Below, piece by piece: positions 44,819-55,716 of a stretch of 64,000 bases of DNA; position 1 is the stretch's first letter, and the number at the start of each line of letters is the position of its first letter. The position numbers were made by a program, and so were the translations under genes. The notes under the pieces were generated by a model. That model was not told the DNA's origin. It ran no database searches and saw only the letters and a program-made list of their open reading frames with translations. The DNA comes from Pneumocystis sp. 'macacae' (lineage: Eukaryota; Ascomycota; Pneumocystomycetes; Pneumocystales; Pneumocystaceae). The stretch covers positions 248,001-312,000 of the forward strand of contig CM030731.1 in assembly GCA_018127085.1 (NCBI GenBank), written 5' to 3'.

Positions 44819-47337
44819 ATGGCTGATGCGGCGGTCCTGCTGCCGCCGCGCGACGACCCCGCCGCTGGACTGCCGGTCCTGAAGATCATGGTTGCTGCAC
44901 ACGTATACGCGGTCGATGCGGGCTTCTTTGCCGGGACTGTGCTCCAGTGTCTCGCTGTCGATGCAGACGGCGCCTACGTCTCGATGTCTTGTGCAGACAG
45001 CATTGTCAGGTACCGCGCTCGCTGGCCGCCCCTGTCCTGACGGCGCAGACACTGGTTCCGCTGTCGCTCCCGCTGCGCCTCCACGCCGCTGCCGACAGAC
45101 GCCGAGATCATCGCGTTTTCCTCCAAATACTGGCAAGAAGCCACCACAAAGGGCGCTGCAGACTCCTCCGGCCACTCCGACGCCTGCTTTCTGCGGCTCC
45201 TCCACGACACACGGGTCAGAGAGGGTCTGCTGGCTGCAGCTGCATTTGTATGCAGGGCTAGGGTTAGGGCTAGGGCTGGCTGACCGGCACAGCGGGACGG
45301 GACGGCGGTCTTTGCAGCACACGCGGACGCAGAGTGGTTGGGGGCGTTCTCAGATGGGCGGCGGGTGCGGGCAACAGTCAGGGCGGCGAGGCGGGGCGGC
45401 AGAGCGCCGCACAAGGGGGAGCGGAACCTGCTGATCACGTCGGCACTGCCATACGTGAACAATGTCCCGCACCTGGGAAACATCGTTGGGAGCGTCCTGA
45501 GTGCAGATGTCTTTGCAAGGTGGGAGGTTAGGGTTGTTAGGGTTAGGGCAGGGGCTTAGTGTGGAGATACAACAGGGCGCGGGGGACAAACACGCTGTTT
45601 GTGTGTGGGACAGACGAGTATGGGACGGCGACGGAGACAAAGGCGCTGGAGCAGAAGGTGACGCCGCAGGAGCTGTGTGACGAGTACCACCGGGTGCACC
45701 ACGAGGTGTACAGGTGGTTTGAGATAGACTTTGACTTCTTTGGGCGGACGACGACAGAGAAGCAGACAGAGTGGGTAGGAGGAGGGGCAGGGGGGTGCTG
45801 ATGGAGCAGGATTGCGTCGGAGATCTTCATGGATCTGCACAGAAACGGGTTTCTGGAGGAAAGGACGATACGGCAGCTGTACTGTGAAAGACACGGGGGG
45901 TTTTTGGCGGACCGGTATGTGGAGGGCGTGTGTCCGAAGTGTGGGTGTGGGGGAGCACGTGGGGACCAGTGTGACTCGTGTGGGCAGCTGCTTGATCCGT
46001 TTGAGCTGGAGAGGCCGAGGTGTATGCTGGATGGGGAGGTTCCTGTTGAGCGGGAGACGAAGCACATATTTATGCTGCTGAACAAGCTGCAGGCGGAGGT
46101 TGAGGCGTGGGTGAGGGTGTCGAGTGAGGCGGGGAAGTGGTCGGCAAACGGGGTGGCGATTACGTCGAATTTTCTGAAGATGGGGCTGGAGGCGCGGTGC
46201 ATTACACGGGACCTCAAGTGGGGGACGCCGGTCCCGGGGGCGGTGCCGAATATGGAGGGGAAGGTGCTTTATGTGTGGTTTGATGCTACGATTGGGTATA
46301 TTAGTATTACGGCGAACTATACAGAGGACTGGGCGGAGTGGTGGGCGGACCCGGAGAATGTGCAGCTGTATCAGTTTATGGGGAAAGACAATGTGCCCTT
46401 CCATACGATTATTTTTCCGGCGACTCTGATTGCGACGAAGAAGAGGTGGACTATGCTTCACCATCTCAGCACGACGGGTAGGGCGGAGTGCCTTTTTGGT
46501 GGCTGACAGCAGCTAGAGTATCTTAAGTATGAGGGCGGGAAGTTTTCCAAGTCGAGGGGCGTTGGTGTTTTTGGGGACAATGTGCAGAAGACGAATGTGC
46601 CGCCGTCGGTGTGGAGATACTATCTCCTGGTGTCTCGTCCGGAGGTCTCTGACACGGTGTTTTCCTGGGCCGAGTTTGTCCAGAGGAACAACTCTGAGCT
46701 CCTTGCCAACCTCGGCAACTTTGTCAACCGCGTCCTCAAGTTTGTCAACACCAAGTATGAGAGTCATGTGCCTCCCTATGTCCAGCATGTGCGTTGCCCG
46801 GGCAACGGCCTGGTCAGCAACTCTGGTTTGTCCAGTCCCTCGGGTCTTTCGGACCTGTCTGGGCCGCCTAATTCCTTGCCTTTTTTCGAGCTGCACCAGG
46901 ACGTCGACAAGATTCTTGCTAGCTACATAGAACACATGGATGCTGTAAAGATTCGGTACTCTTTGAAGCTTGTCCTCGATCTTTCCTCCCGCGGCAACGC
47001 CTTTCTCCAGGCGAACCATCTCAACAACACCCTCCTCGACAACAGTCCCCAGCACTGTGCAGACGTTATTGGCTATATGATCAATCTTATTTACCTCATC
47101 TCTGCCTGTATAGCACCTTTTATGCCTTCGACTGCTGCCTCTATTGCCGACCAGCTCAATGTCCCCCAGAGGTCTATCCCTGATGCCTGGACTCTCGACA
47201 TTTTGCCTGGCCACCGGATCAACAATGCGTATGTTTGTCTTTGTCTGTCTGCTACTGACTCTTCTAGCCAGCATCTCTTTTCTCGGATTGACGACAAAAT
47301 GGCTGATGTCTGGAGACATTCTTTTGGCACTGTCTGA
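44819..47337 (+). CDS. MES1: Cytosolic methionyl-tRNA synthetase
   Basis: ATG 44819 ([17 protein letters not shown]) opens a GST-like N-terminal domain over three exons. The class-I core has [20 protein letters not shown] (HLGN replaces HIGH), then after an intron [20 protein letters not shown], the zinc segment [40 protein letters not shown], and [14 protein letters not shown] (the KMSKS loop) past an intron at about 46479-46513. An anticodon-binding helical domain and [17 protein letters not shown] end it. All five introns are GT-AG, about 35-47 nt. Introns 2 and 3 contain telomere-like tracts. A low-complexity insert ([16 protein letters not shown], near 46830) includes the palindrome GTTGCCCGGGCAAC (46793-46806). 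Coding GC is high. Confidence 0.95.
45248..45292 (+). repeat. MetRS intron 2 containing telomere-like TAGGG tract
   Basis: A 45-nt GT-AG intron whose first half (45254-45275) is AGGGCTAGGGTTAGGGCTAGGG, degenerate TTAGGG repeats. The joined frame on both sides (AAAAF then [10 protein letters not shown]) supports the boundaries. Confidence 0.75.
45520..45566 (+). repeat. MetRS intron 3 containing telomere-like TTAGGG tract
   Basis: A 47-nt GT-AG intron (GTGGGA...GTGGAG) with three TTAGGG units at 45526-45548. Splicing joins VFA to [20 protein letters not shown], a conserved MetRS junction, so the tract is certainly intronic. Confidence 0.85.
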
Positions 47338-47832
47338 TCTTGTCTTGCCTGTGCTCCATTTATGTCTCAGTTGTATTTTTTGTATTTACGCCGCTTTTAC
47401 ACTGCTTCCTTCTATTTTATTTCGCTTTTGCATTTCTATCATACCATTGGCTACCGTTTCTTGCTGTCCTAACCCTAACCCTTACCCTGTGTATTGTATC
47501 CCTAACCCCGGACGGTAACCCTATGTGAGACGGCTATCTATATATAGCACTGTTGCTGTGTTTGTGGGTTTTTATACATTGCACATGCTGCATACAATGT
47601 ACACACTGCACACGCTACAAAGTTTGTTGCAATGCGGATGCAGCATAGTGGCATGTAATGCACAGCTACATGCAGTATGTAGCTGTCTGTAGATTATATG
47701 CGCGGATTATACAGCGTGTATCTGATTATCAGTACAAATTACATGCTATTTGTTAGCGTTATCGTAGAATATCCATGGATGCTGTTGACAAATGTAGGGA
47801 CACATGTGTGTTCTGTGTGGATGTAACGCTAA
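47338..47832. other. Spacer with CCCTAA tracts and TGCATA words
   Basis: Downstream of MetRS. CCTAACCCTAACCCTTACCC starts at 47468, with further units at 47499-47508 and 47516-47522, opposite in orientation to the TTAGGG tracts in the introns. From 47575 to 47735 it is rich in TGCATAC/ATGCACA/CACATGC words. No gene recognised. Confidence 0.6.
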
Positions 47833-47858
47833 ACGCGTTAAAACGCGATTTATACGCG
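47833..47858. promoter_or_regulatory. Three phased MCB-like (ACGCG) elements upstream of AXL2
   Basis: ACGCGT at 47833, ACGCG at 47843 and ACGCG at 47854, starts 10 and 11 bp apart, about 200-230 bp before the AXL2 ATG. ACGCGT is the core bound by MBF (Cdc10/Res in fission yeast, Mbp1/Swi6 in budding yeast) at G1/S genes. A TAACGTCA half-CRE follows at 47862. Confidence 0.5.
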
Positions 47859-47936
47859 CCGTAACGTCAAAGTAAATTCGTGAGCAGTGGGCGCGCAGGA
47901 TTTGGGTGTTACGGCGTGTTGTAGAGGCGGGTGCTT

Positions 47937-48046
47937 GTTTGGAGTATTTTTGGAGCATTGGACGTGTTTTTGGAGTGTTTAAGAGTCATTGGTGTATTTG
48001 GTGCATTTTTGGAGTGTTTTAGAGCATTTGGAGCATTTGGCAGTAT
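47937..48046 (+). repeat. Degenerate TTTGGAG repeats in the AXL2 leader
   Basis: Five copies of TTTGGAG followed by YRTT (TTTGGAGTATTT, TTTGGAGCATTG, TTTGGAGTGTTT twice, TTTGGAGCATTT), with weaker variants such as TTTGGTGCATTT. The spacing is irregular. They end just before the ATG at 48064 and may be transcribed as 5' leader. Confidence 0.6.
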
Positions 48047-48063
48047 TGCAGAGACAGGGGCTG

Positions 48064-50735
48064 ATGAGATATACATGTAGAGGATGGGTTCTGGTGTGGA
48101 TGGCGGGGTGGCTGGGGACAGGGAGGGCGACGCCTGTGGTTGGGTTCCCAGTAAATTCGCAGGTCCCGCCGGTGGCACGGGTGTCGGTGCAATTTTCTTT
48201 TGTGTTTTCAGAGAATACGTTCAAGGACATCGATGGGGAGGCCAAATACACAGTGGATACACTGCCATCGTGGCTAAATTTTAATGCAGAGGAGCGGAGG
48301 TTCTATGGCACACCGTCTTCGGCGAATATAGGAGTAACTAAGCTTGCTTTGACAGCAACAGATGCGTCGGGGAGTGGGACGGACCAGGTGACGTTTGTGG
48401 TGGTGGATACGCCAGCACCACGACTCAATATTCCTATGGAGCAGCAATTGAGGGTCTATGGGACACTAGATGAGAGGGGGGCGTTTGTGGTGAAGCCGGA
48501 AGAGATGTTTGATTTTTATTTGAATAAAAATATGTTTGAGGCACGTGGAAGCAGGATTTTGACATATTATTGTGTGTCTCTAGACAATACTCCACTGCCG
48601 TCGTGGATAAAGTTTGATTTAGAAAAGTTTCGTTTGTTGGGAAAGACGCCGGCACATCCGGCAGTGGCGCCGCCGTTAGATTTTTTTTTTAAGATTATAG
48701 CAGTAGATGTTCTTGGGTTTTCAGGGGCAGAGGCGCCTTTTGGAATGGTGATTGGAGCGCAGCAGTTGCAATTAAAGCACTCATATTATTCGGTGGATGT
48801 GATAGTGGGGCATTCGTTTACGTATCCACTCCCGCTTTCAGGTTTGACAAGGGGAGGGGTACCAATTACCTCGGATGAGGTTTCACGCTTTAAGATTATA
48901 GTGTCGTCTCCGCACTGGATACTCTATGATATTAGCAAGCAGATTCTTGTAGGGACGCCAACGGAAGATGATGCATCAGGGGATGTTTTGGTTACGATTA
49001 TGGATGAAAATTCGTATAGAATCACATTTATTGTTTTTGTGAATGTGGTTGGGAAGAGCAAGGTTCCGATAGGGGCAGTTGAGCATAAGACGCCGTGTTA
49101 TTCATCGGGGATTGGAGCAGGGTATAAGGTGCCATTTCTTCCAGATGTGCCTCTCATGGTAGGGGTGCCTTTTTCGTTTCAGATTGGAGATCCGTCTTCT
49201 CTGTCTAGCTTTGATAAAGTGGATGTTTTATGCACACCGAAGGATGCATCAAATTGGATAAAGTTTAACAGGAATACAATGAGGCTGAGTGGTACGCCGC
49301 TGAAAGAGGAAAATGTATCCATAAGAGTACATACAATGATTTACTCGTCAGGGTATGATTATGATCAGTATTTCACAGTTACTGTAGTTAAGAGTGAGTA
49401 CTTTGTGTTCGATTGGTTTAATGTATAACATTCGATATAGATGTCGAGGTAGAAAGGAAAACAAAACATTTTTTGCTGATTATTATTATGGCTATTATTA
49501 TCCCTATTGCTTTGATTGTCTTTTTTTTTATTCTGTATCTTTGTATATCAAGAAGGGCTAGGCGAGCACGTTTTTCTCCCTCTGGCAGTCGGTATATTTC
49601 TCGGCCAATTTTACCTGACGCTCGATATGGACAGTGGCCTACAATGGATGAGCGAACATGGGATGAGCCTCAGCGGCTTTCTGCATTTGATATTTTTAAA
49701 TCAACAAGTGCTAATGGTCTTTCTGGGTTTGTTGCTGAGGTCAAGGAAACACCGATTAATACTAATCCGAATACTGATCCCAATACGACATCAAAGAAAT
49801 GTCAGAAAACGAACTTTGTTTCTCCATATTCAATTCGTATGCTTCCGATTAGGGAAAATGCGTTTAAAGAAGCACCTACTTATGTTCCGAAAGAAGAATC
49901 ACAACCCCCATCTAATAGTGTCAATGTTCCATCACAGCAGCCTATAGGACCCCCAGGATATGGAATGCCTCATCGTTCATGGCGCAGAACGACGTTAAGT
50001 AGTTCGTTTTGGCCAGGCAATCAGGATTATCATGACCGAAGGACGAATGCTGGCTCTAGGACTGCATCGGCTAGTGAACCGTTTACGGTAAAATTGGTTA
50101 GTGGTTCGACAAGTCATTCAGATGCGTCTTCTGGCGTAATAAGTAATGCAATGAGCTCAAGTACACCATCTTATAATTCTTCCAAAGAATTGTCTGGGAA
50201 AAGCAATGATAGCAAGGTAACGATTGGGTCATATTCAGATGATTTGACATCAAAGGGTTATGAGAATCAACCTAAAGAATCAAAAAACGCTGGTTATTTT
50301 AGAAAGAGTGATTCACATGTTTCAAAAACACGTCCATGGTCAGCACAAATTGATGATACAGACTCAATCGACACTTCAAGTCTTATAAGCAGTGAGCATT
50401 CGAGAAATGAGTTTTTATATGATGAAAATGATGATCCACGTATAAGTTCGGTTAATGAGCGTCGTTCTTCCCTTACAAGTCCATTGGGTATATCTGATTC
50501 GAATGGTGTTCAGTATCGTATTGCAACTAAGGTATCTGCGCCACTACATGCTTGTATGCAAACCCCCTCGAAAATGGATGTTCTTTCAACGACTCCTCGT
50601 CGAAAAGGGTCTTCTGTAATGAGATCGATCATGTTGGATCGACCAAAGATGTTTGAGTATTCACGTCCACAGAAAACGAGTCAGCTGTCTCGTTCGTTAA
50701 GTACTGAGGGATCTTCCGATATGGCATTTATATGA
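48064..50735 (+). CDS. AXL2: Axl2-like cell-polarity membrane glycoprotein with cadherin-like domains
   Basis: ATG 48064 gives a signal peptide (MRYTCRGWVLVWMAGWLGTG). The extracellular part has repeated dystroglycan/cadherin-like (CADG) modules: TLPSWLNFNAEERRFYGTPS, TPLPSWIKFDLEKFRLLGKT, HWILYDISKQILVGTPTEDD and SNWIKFNRNTMRLSGTPL. A 47-nt intron at about 49394-49440 joins VVK to NVEVERKTKHF, followed by one membrane helix (LIIIMAIIIPIALIVFFFIL) and a basic stop-transfer (SRRARRAR). The cytosolic tail is long and Ser/Thr-rich. This matches Axl2/Bud10, which marks axial sites and recruits septins. GC falls steadily along the gene, from the island edge to near-background. Confidence 0.87.
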
Positions 50736-51238
50736 AAATATGGTTTATGGGTTTGTAAATATATATTGAGTATATTGAATGGATATATTTGACGAATGTA
50801 TTTATGAGTTTATTTTTTGTTAAATTGAATTTTTGTATTCTGTGTATTGGTCCATCTGTTTTTTCGTGACTTAGACAATTCGGTGTTATTTGTCATAATG
50901 ATTCTGGTTACTGTGGAAATTCATTAATTTATTTGTTGTTATGGAAACCATCATAGCGGCCAAGTCGTTACCTTGGCAACTGTCGAGGAACTGAGGTACA
51001 GACGATAAAGTTTGAACGACGTTTTATCACTGAAGACGAAACACAAATTTCTGCGTTTGTTGGGACATTTCGGTAAGGAAAAGGTGATTTCTTGATTAAA
51101 TTATTTCTTAAGGTTGATATAGGTGGTTTTTAACACATTTTGTCCTCATATTTGTTTTTAAGGTGGATTTTCAGTGTTCATCTTGAGCTTTATTTTTTTG
51201 TTTTTTTGTGCACGCTTGTGCTGTTAGATTGCCTTACA
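50736..51238. other. Spacer upstream of the PP2C gene
   Basis: About 500 bp. AT-rich at first, then moderately GC around 50940-51060, where the X-box-like cluster lies. No coding frame. Confidence 0.6.
50907..50980. promoter_or_regulatory. Cluster of three X-box-like sites upstream of the PP2C gene
   Basis: GTTACTGTGGAAAT (50907-50920), GTTGTTATGGAAAC (50935-50948) and GTTACCTTGGCAAC (50967-50980), starts 28 and 32 bp apart and about 260-330 bp before the PP2C ATG. The third is a near-perfect X-box. RFX-type regulation is inferred. Confidence 0.5.
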
Positions 51239-52837
51239 ATGGGGCAGACATTGAGTGAACCTATTGTTGAGAAGCATTCTCAAAAGGGTGGTGATGATAC
51301 ATTACTGTTTGGGCTGTCAGATATGCAAGGATGGCGTATTTCTATGGAAGATTCACATGCCGCTGTACTTCAGTTAAATGGTGGCTCTGGAAAGGATAAA
51401 GTGAGTTTTTTCGGTGTATATGATGGTCATGGAGGTACCGTTTTTGATATGGATATATTTGTTTGATTTAAATATATTTTAGGTGATGCAGTGGCTCAGT
51501 ATAGTGGTGAACATGTTCATCGGATTATATCACAGGATACCTCTTTTATTGCTGGAGATTATGAAAAGGCGTTGAAAAACGGGTTTTTAAATACGGATAA
51601 AGCGATTCGTGAAGGTATATTGATGATTTTTAGAGCTAGTTAGTTGATAATGATCTAGAACCGAGGTTTAAGGAAGATCCATCGGGTTGTACAGCTTCTG
51701 TTGTTTTAATTACGGGCGATGGACGTATTTTTTGTGTATGTGAATATTGTTTTTGAATTAGTACTGAATCGAGTATATTATAGGCGAATGCAGGCGATTC
51801 AAGATCTGTTCTTTGTGTAAGGGGAGAAGCAAAACCTTTGTCATTTGATCATAAACCTCAAAACGAGTGTACTTGTTTTTTATGTTGATTATTTTTTAAG
51901 TTTTGTTAGTAGAAAAAGCGCGAATTTGTGCAGCAGGTGGATTTGTTGATTTTGGGCGTGTAAATGGTATAATTTATAATTTTTTGTGTATTTGAATTTA
52001 TTTTTAGGGAATCTTGCTTTATCTCGCGCAATTGGTGATTTTGAGTTTAAGAAAAATGCTGATTTGCCTCCAGAACAACAAATTGTGACAGGTAAGCATT
52101 CTTATTTTTTTTAAATAGATGTCATATTAAGTAGCATATCCTGATGTCACTCAACACGCTTTGGATAATGATGATGAATTTCTTGTGCTTGCATGTGATG
52201 GTAGCAATGTTATTTGAATGCAAATGGTTTAATCATGTTTGATAGGTATTTGGGATTGTCAAACATCTCAGGCTGTAGTAGAGTTTGTAAGAAGAGGTAT
52301 TGCAGCAAAACTGGAATTGCATAAGATTTGTGAAAATCTTATGGATAATTGTTTAGCGAGTAGCAGTGAAACGGGTGGTTTAGGATGTGATAATATGACT
52401 GTGATTATTGTTGGATTCCTTCAAGGAAAAACAAAGGAAGAATGGTATGATATGATTGCAGAACGAGTAGAAAGTGAAAGCGGACCCTGTATGGTATCAG
52501 AATATGGTATATTTTTATTTATGTGAAATTTATTGTTAATTGTTCTTTTAAAGCTGAATTTCGTGGGCCTGAGTATTCATATAATCATTGGAATAACAAT
52601 CATCAAGTAGAAAACTATTATGAAGGAAGTAAAGAATCTGAAATGCAAAATGAAACGGCTATATCTTTTGAAAACATGCGATTTGGTTGTCCTAGTCGGA
52701 TTTTGGTTTTGGATGACAATTCTTGTCTGTTAACTGATCATGATGAAGTACTTTCGGAAACCAATGATTGCATGGATGAACTTGAGGATGGATCTAATAC
52801 GGAATATGATAAACATAAAGAAACAGACGATTTATAA
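51239..52837 (+). CDS. PTC2: PP2C-type Ser/Thr phosphatase (Ptc2/Ptc3)
   Basis: ATG 51239 gives a potentially myristoylated start ([20 protein letters not shown]), then [20 protein letters not shown], the metal site [10 protein letters not shown] (spliced), [51 protein letters not shown] with [17 protein letters not shown] and [12 protein letters not shown]. Eight or more introns, all GT-AG where checked, restore these motifs. All PP2C Asp residues are present. The Asn/Ser-rich acidic C-terminus ends HKETDDL. Ptc2/Ptc3 inactivate stress MAP kinases and help switch off the DNA-damage checkpoint. Confidence 0.94.
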
Positions 52838-53095
52838 CCTTTTATATTATCTGGCTATTTTTTTCAGAAAAAAATCTATTTGTAAATGGACGAATTTTCT
52901 TTGATGTATATCATGAATAATTTTTCAGTGTACAGTTAATTTTAGAAATTTTTGTTGATATGATGCCAATTATTTTATTTAATTTTTAAAATATCGATAC
53001 ATTATCTTTTTAAACGTATCTGGATATTGTTTTAACGTATTAAATACTATATTTTACTAATTGTATATTTTTGATACTTTGTATACATATTGTTG

Positions 53096-54073
53096 ATGGT
53101 ATTGCGCCAAAGAATATACAAAGCAACAGCAACATTACATTGTTTACCACTTCATCTGACATATCAGACTTATCGTTTTTTTCACGTCACATCTTCCCGA
53201 TGCGATCTTTCTGCTTTGGCATCAACTGTATTGCATACTGTTCATGACACAGGAGTGCCTTGGTGGGCTACAATTCCGCTAACTACGCTGTTTATACGCA
53301 CTATTATTTTGCCTGTTGTTTTTTGGTCAAGAAATAGAATGATTCGATATCTTCGTATTAAGCCGTTGATAAAGGCATGGGAGTTTCAAACTACAAGGCT
53401 CAATGGTCTTGATGTTGAAAGGGTCAAAAAGGTTAGGTTAGCATTTGTTGAAGATGAATTTAATGATTAAAGTTGAATCAAAAGCGAAATGAGCTCTTTC
53501 GACGCCATTCATGTCATCCAATTGGGTTTTTAGTTTTACCTTTAGTGCAGATTCCGCTATTTTTTGTAATGACGTTTGCGCTACGTGGCATGTCTGGTTG
53601 GTATTTTTTATTATTTTCAGGTTCAAATATAGCTGTAGAGGCTCTTTAGCTCATGAAGGTATTGGATGGATACAAGATTTAACCGTTTCGGATCCAATTG
53701 GGTTTCTTCCAGTTTGTTTGGGACTGATTGGTCTTATAAATATTGAGGTTCTTTTTTTTTGAAAATTGGTTATTTTTAAATGGTTTTTAAGTTAAATTTA
53801 TATTTTTATAAAGAAATATTTTCTGTGCCAATGTTTTTAACGCGCTTTGCACAAGGTAACGCACTAGTATTTATTTTTGTCTCGATGCAAGCTCCTGCAG
53901 TAATGAATGATTATTATAATAAGAGTATTGTTAATAATTAATAGGCATTATGTTTATATTGGATAACTTCGTCTTTGTTTTCAGTTATACAGAACTTGGT
54001 TTTGCATTTTGTCAAACCTCTTCCTTATTTTCCAAAACATTTTAAAAATTCATTTAAGATTAATACTCTTTAA
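53096..54073 (+). CDS. COX18: Mitochondrial Oxa1/YidC-family insertase, Cox18 (Oxa2) type
   Basis: ATG 53096 opens a basic, Ser-containing presequence (MVLRQRIYKATATLHCLPLH). The YidC/Oxa1 core follows: DTGVPWWATIPLTTLFIRTI with LPVVFWSRN, WEFQTTRLNGLDVERVKK, then after an intron LNQKRNELFRRHSCHPIGFL and PLFFVMTFALRGMSG, and further exons with DLTVSDPIGFLPVCLGLIGL and a last segment LHFVKPLPYFPKHFKNSF. The compact form and VPWWATIPLTT motif favour Cox18, which exports the Cox2 C-terminus, over Oxa1 itself. The last 14 bases, including the stop, overlap the ALG11 coding end on the other strand. Internal exon boundaries near 53600-53980 are approximate. Confidence 0.75.
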
Positions 54074-55716
54074 ATTTAGTACGATAGATGCGTTCACGTC
54101 TATGTGTTTGTTCATGTTTTAGGAGAATATCCATAACATTTAGCCATTGTTTATTAAATGCTTCTTCTGAGAAACGAATAGAGGATTTCCTAGCTCTTTT
54201 TCGCATAGAATCTCTATCTTCTTGAGACATTGAAAATATGTCTTTAAAAGCTTTTGCGAAAGATAAAGGTGTAGTGGCATGGTATCCTGTATAAATGGTA
54301 AATATATATCTTACAATATATTCTATATTACCTGTTGGTTTCCCTTCATAGTCTATGACAATATCAAGTTTAGGTCCACCTGAGTCATGTACAACTGGAA
54401 TAACTGCTGCCGCCATATATTCAACGATAGAAATTCCGAAGTGCTCATTCCACATCATATTTACACCAATCCATGATTTTTTGAGCCATATAACTACTTC
54501 TTCCCATGGTAAGTTGTGCATAAATGAAACATAGTTATTAATATTTAAGTGTTTTGTAATTTCTTTAAGATTATTAATATATAATTCATCATTTTTTCTC
54601 GTAGATCCTATCAAAATTAGTTTCACATTTGAATTTTTTGTTTCTGGATATGAGTTAAGCATTGTTTTAAATGATTCTAACAAAAGTTCGTGATTTTTTT
54701 CTTTTCTAAATTGTGCAAGATAAATAATTAGCTTTTCATGTTTATTTTTTTCATCCATATAGGGATCGTATAAATCCTTTGTATTGCAAGGAGGATATAT
54801 AGTAATTATCTCTTTTTTTTTCCATAAAGATTCTATATGATTTTGTGTCCAAGTTGAATTTGTTATAATAAGATCTGCATAATGACCACAAAATGAATAA
54901 GCTAATGCGAAAAGTTTCCAATATATATATTTTAAAAATTTCTTATATAGTACCTTTGATAGCATGTCTGTAGATATCGTAGGATAATGAACATATGCTA
55001 CAATAGGAATATCTAAACAAGATGATACAAGAGGATAAGTAAATGCATATCCCATTGTATCTTTATAGGTGTTACTAAAGAGAGTCAATTAGAATATGTT
55101 TTACCTATAAAAATGTTCGGTACACATTGATTAATTGCTTCGTATGCTAAAATTAAGGAGCCTATGGATTGACCTAAAAGTGTAAAATGTGGCCATTGTT
55201 TTGAAGATACATAATAACGCTTATGTAAATATATAAATTGTATCCGTTTTTCATCTAGTTCTATGCCAAATATTGTCTTTAAATGTTAATAGGTTATTGA
55301 TAATAAAATTAATAATGTACTTTTGTTTTTTTTAGAATATTATTTTTTTCTGAATTGATATCTCCTGTATAAACAACACATATAACATGTGCATATTTGT
55401 TTTGAATAGCTTTGATTGCAGTCCATAAAACTCGTTCTCCTCCACCTCCTCCATTACAATATGGATGAAAGAAACCTATAATGATTGGGAGTTGAGATAT
55501 TTTTGGTTCAAACATTGCCTCTGAAATAAACTGATTCCGTATTTTCTTTGATTTTGTATAAAGCTTTTTATAAGTTTTGTATGATAAAAATTTAATAAAT
55601 ATGTAAATGATGAGAGGGCCAAGAATCATAACTTGTATAAAAATGGATACAGGAATAACATATTTTTCATCAAAAAACTCTAATTGTTTAACAATGAACT
55701 CTGAAATTAGTTGCAT
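54060..55716 (-). CDS. ALG11: ALG11 alpha-1,2-mannosyltransferase
   Basis: Three exons. ATG 55716 gives an N-terminal membrane anchor ([20 protein letters not shown]) and [20 protein letters not shown], the family's glycine-rich donor-side loop. A middle exon (about 55090-55270) reads [20 protein letters not shown]. The long last exon has [44 protein letters not shown] and the GT4 signature [20 protein letters not shown]. Alg11 adds the fourth and fifth mannoses, from GDP-mannose, to the dolichol-linked oligosaccharide on the cytosolic face of the ER. The protein is complete. Confidence 0.95.

Noticed and set aside
42695..45322. Long minus-strand and alternate-frame open frames in the GC island
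   Set aside because: High GC lowers stop frequency. Only the frames that restore CHL4, LTO1 and MetRS motifs show family similarity; the others are Arg/Ala/Pro-rich shadows.
42400..47300. Bacterial or other contaminant block, or horizontal transfer, explaining the GC-rich stretch
   Set aside because: The genes are eukaryotic (CENP-N, LTO1, cytosolic MetRS), have short spliceosomal introns like the rest of the window, and the GC gradient runs through single genes at both edges.
47468..47522. True chromosome end or telomere
   Set aside because: The CCCTAA tracts are short, degenerate and flanked by unique genes on both sides.
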